Below are positions 62,875-64,000 of a stretch of DNA of 64,000 bases, piece by piece. The translations under genes were made by a program, and so were the position numbers. Under the pieces are notes generated by a model. It ran no database searches, was not told where the DNA came from, and saw only the letters and a program-made list of their open reading frames with translations. Origin of the DNA: Thraustochytrium sp. TN22 (taxonomy: Eukaryota > Sar > Bigyra > Thraustochytrida > Thraustochytriidae); assembly GCA_013306675.1 (NCBI GenBank), contig JABLUY010000125.1, positions 42,814 through 106,813 on the forward strand. The letters are read 5' to 3'. Position 1 is the stretch's first letter; each line of letters begins with the position of its first letter.

Positions 62875-63637
62875 AAGCCGAGACCGGCGGGCCTGTCGGG
62901 GTGTCGATGCGCCGGATGGTGATGACGCTCCCGCCCGTGACTCGCGCATTGCAGCCGTCCGTCACATAATTGATCAAGAAATCCAACGCCGAGTCTGCGT
63001 TCGTGAACAAGATGAAGCTTCCTGCCGCCTCGACTCGGCGCTGGTCCGTCTGCGTGTCGAGCTGCATCGAATGCCTACTGAGCTGAAGCCAGCCGCCGCT
63101 GGTTTGCTTGAGTGCAAAGCCCAACTCAGCGTGCAGCGCGGTCCCGGCATTCGTCGGCGTGCCGTTGATCACCGCGCGGATGATGAAGTCGACCATGTAG
63201 ATTCCAGCGGTGCCAAATGTGATCGCCTTTCTCGAGTCGTTGATCAGGGGCCCGCCGTTGCCGGCCACGTCGCCGAAGGTGTAGGGGTTCAGCCACGTGC
63301 TTGTTGTGAAGCCAAAGTACGCGGTGCCGCTCATGGGGTCCAAGTAGCTCAGGTTCGGTCTGAACACACTCACCAGCGTGACACCCTCCAGCCAGTCGAG
63401 GCGTGCCGTCAGGTCTGTCGCGTCAGCCAGTGTTGCAATCGACGGCGACGACGAACCCGCCGGCACTGCCGCCGAGGCTGGTGGAGTCGTGCGCAGGGCC
63501 CAGATCCCGACTGCAAGGAAGACGAGGGTGGCCAGGATCATTGCCATGTGAAGCATCTGCATCTGCTGCTGGCGTCGCGGTCGCCGCGGCCGCCACACTT
63601 CCTCCTGCATCATCAATTCCTGCATTGGTGCATACAT
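62873..63637 (-). CDS. Membrane-anchored beta-rich protein, virus-like
   Basis: A 254-residue protein from the ATG at 63637 (MYAPMQELMMQEE) to a TAG at 62873. A short basic/Gln-rich N-terminus (RPRRPRRQQQ) precedes one hydrophobic helix (MAMILATLVFLAVGIWAL, about residues 34-52), so it is probably a single-pass protein. The remaining 200 residues are predicted mostly beta strand (AITFGTAGIYMVDFIIRAVI, GGWLQLSRHSMQLDT, GSFILFTNADSALDF, GGSVITIRRI). The spacing recalls C1q/TNF-like jelly-roll proteins, which are frequent in large DNA viruses of protists as well as in hosts. The fold and origin are inference. The frame remains open upstream but is compositional beyond the chosen ATG. Confidence 0.5.
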   Translation of the reverse strand: MYAPMQELMMQEEVWRPRRPRRQQQMQMLHMAMILATLVFLAVGIWALRTTPPASAAVPAGSSSPSIATLADATDLTARLDWLEGVTLVSVFRPNLSYLDPMSGTAYFGFTTSTWLNPYTFGDVAGNGGPLINDSRKAITFGTAGIYMVDFIIRAVINGTPTNAGTALHAELGFALKQTSGGWLQLSRHSMQLDTQTDQRRVEAAGSFILFTNADSALDFLINYVTDGCNARVTGGSVITIRRIDTPTGPPVSA

Positions 63638-64000
63638 GCGAGGAAGAAAAACCTCCGGCGGCCCGCCCGGCCCACCCTGCCCGGCCCGCCCACCTTTGCA
63701 GCTGCCCCGCCGCCCGCCCTCCCTCGGCGGCGGCGCTGCCCGGCCGCGCCGAGCCCGCGCCGAGCCGTCTCTAAGCGGATCCCATCCCCGGACGACAACG
63801 GCGCCGACGACTCTTGGTCCGTCACCACGGAGGGCCGCCGCGTCATACACCGCGAGACCGAGTTCACGCGTACGCCACAAACTCTGCCAAGGGCAAGAAG
63901 CCCACCAGGACTGCTGACGCGCTGCATGGCCACTTCTGCCGCCCACAACCATCGTCTCTCGACAGTCCCAGCGTCGCCAAGCAGGCAGCACCAGTATCGC
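63638..64000. other. Right edge, possible coding fragment
   Basis: The region upstream of the beta-rich gene. On the plus strand about 63771-63890 reads SPDDNGADDSWSVTTEGRR in one frame and continues with IHRETEFTRTP. This has protein-like composition but no start and no recognised family. The window ends before it can be judged. Confidence 0.3.

Overview
The window is nuclear DNA of a GC-rich, intron-poor eukaryotic microbe. It carries TAF1 of TFIID, TPX2, the nuclear-pore protein TPR, a GTPBP1/2-type GTPase, tetraspanins, SH2 domains and a mitochondrial-type OSGEPL1, and most of these genes read as single uninterrupted frames of up to 6.4 kb. No operons, plastid genes or bacterial signals were seen. 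Intronless GC-rich genes, kinesin-light-chain-like TPR arrays, a PqiA-like membrane protein and possible viral remnants would fit a stramenopile such as a thraustochytrid (Labyrinthulomycetes). That assignment is inference.

Layout. 0.07-5.6 kb: a fragment related to a glycosyltransferase, a Cbl-TKB-like protein with tandem SH2 domains (-), the intact glycosyltransferase (+) and an orphan WD40 blade. 6.7-15.2 kb: a giant cobalamin-dependent methionine synthase with three tandem copies of the homocysteine plus folate module in front of one B12/activation half, interrupted by a 131-N assembly gap. 15.6-30.3 kb: core genes (SLC35/TPT transporter, TPX2, a small unknown protein, TAF1). 30.7-44 kb: an accessory region with three differently damaged copies of an unrecognised gene family, a frameshifted possibly portal-like viral remnant, a TIR-like/TPR-array protein, a frameshifted dUTPase-like gene, a Cys-rich relic and a thioredoxin reductase pseudogene. 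44.8-62.5 kb: core genes again (GTPBP1/2-like GTPase, two tetraspanins, OSGEPL1, a TPR nucleoporin with an unusual FG and acidic tail, a polyQ protein with 56 pure CAG codons, a PqiA-like membrane protein). 62.9-64 kb: a beta-rich, membrane-anchored, virus-like ORF.

Nuclear transport, spindle assembly, transcription and translation genes lie together without obvious co-regulation. The most unusual material is the triplicated methionine synthase, the SH2 protein, the FG-bearing TPR protein and the 30.7-44 kb accessory region, where single-base frameshifts cluster while neighbouring multi-kilobase core genes remain open.
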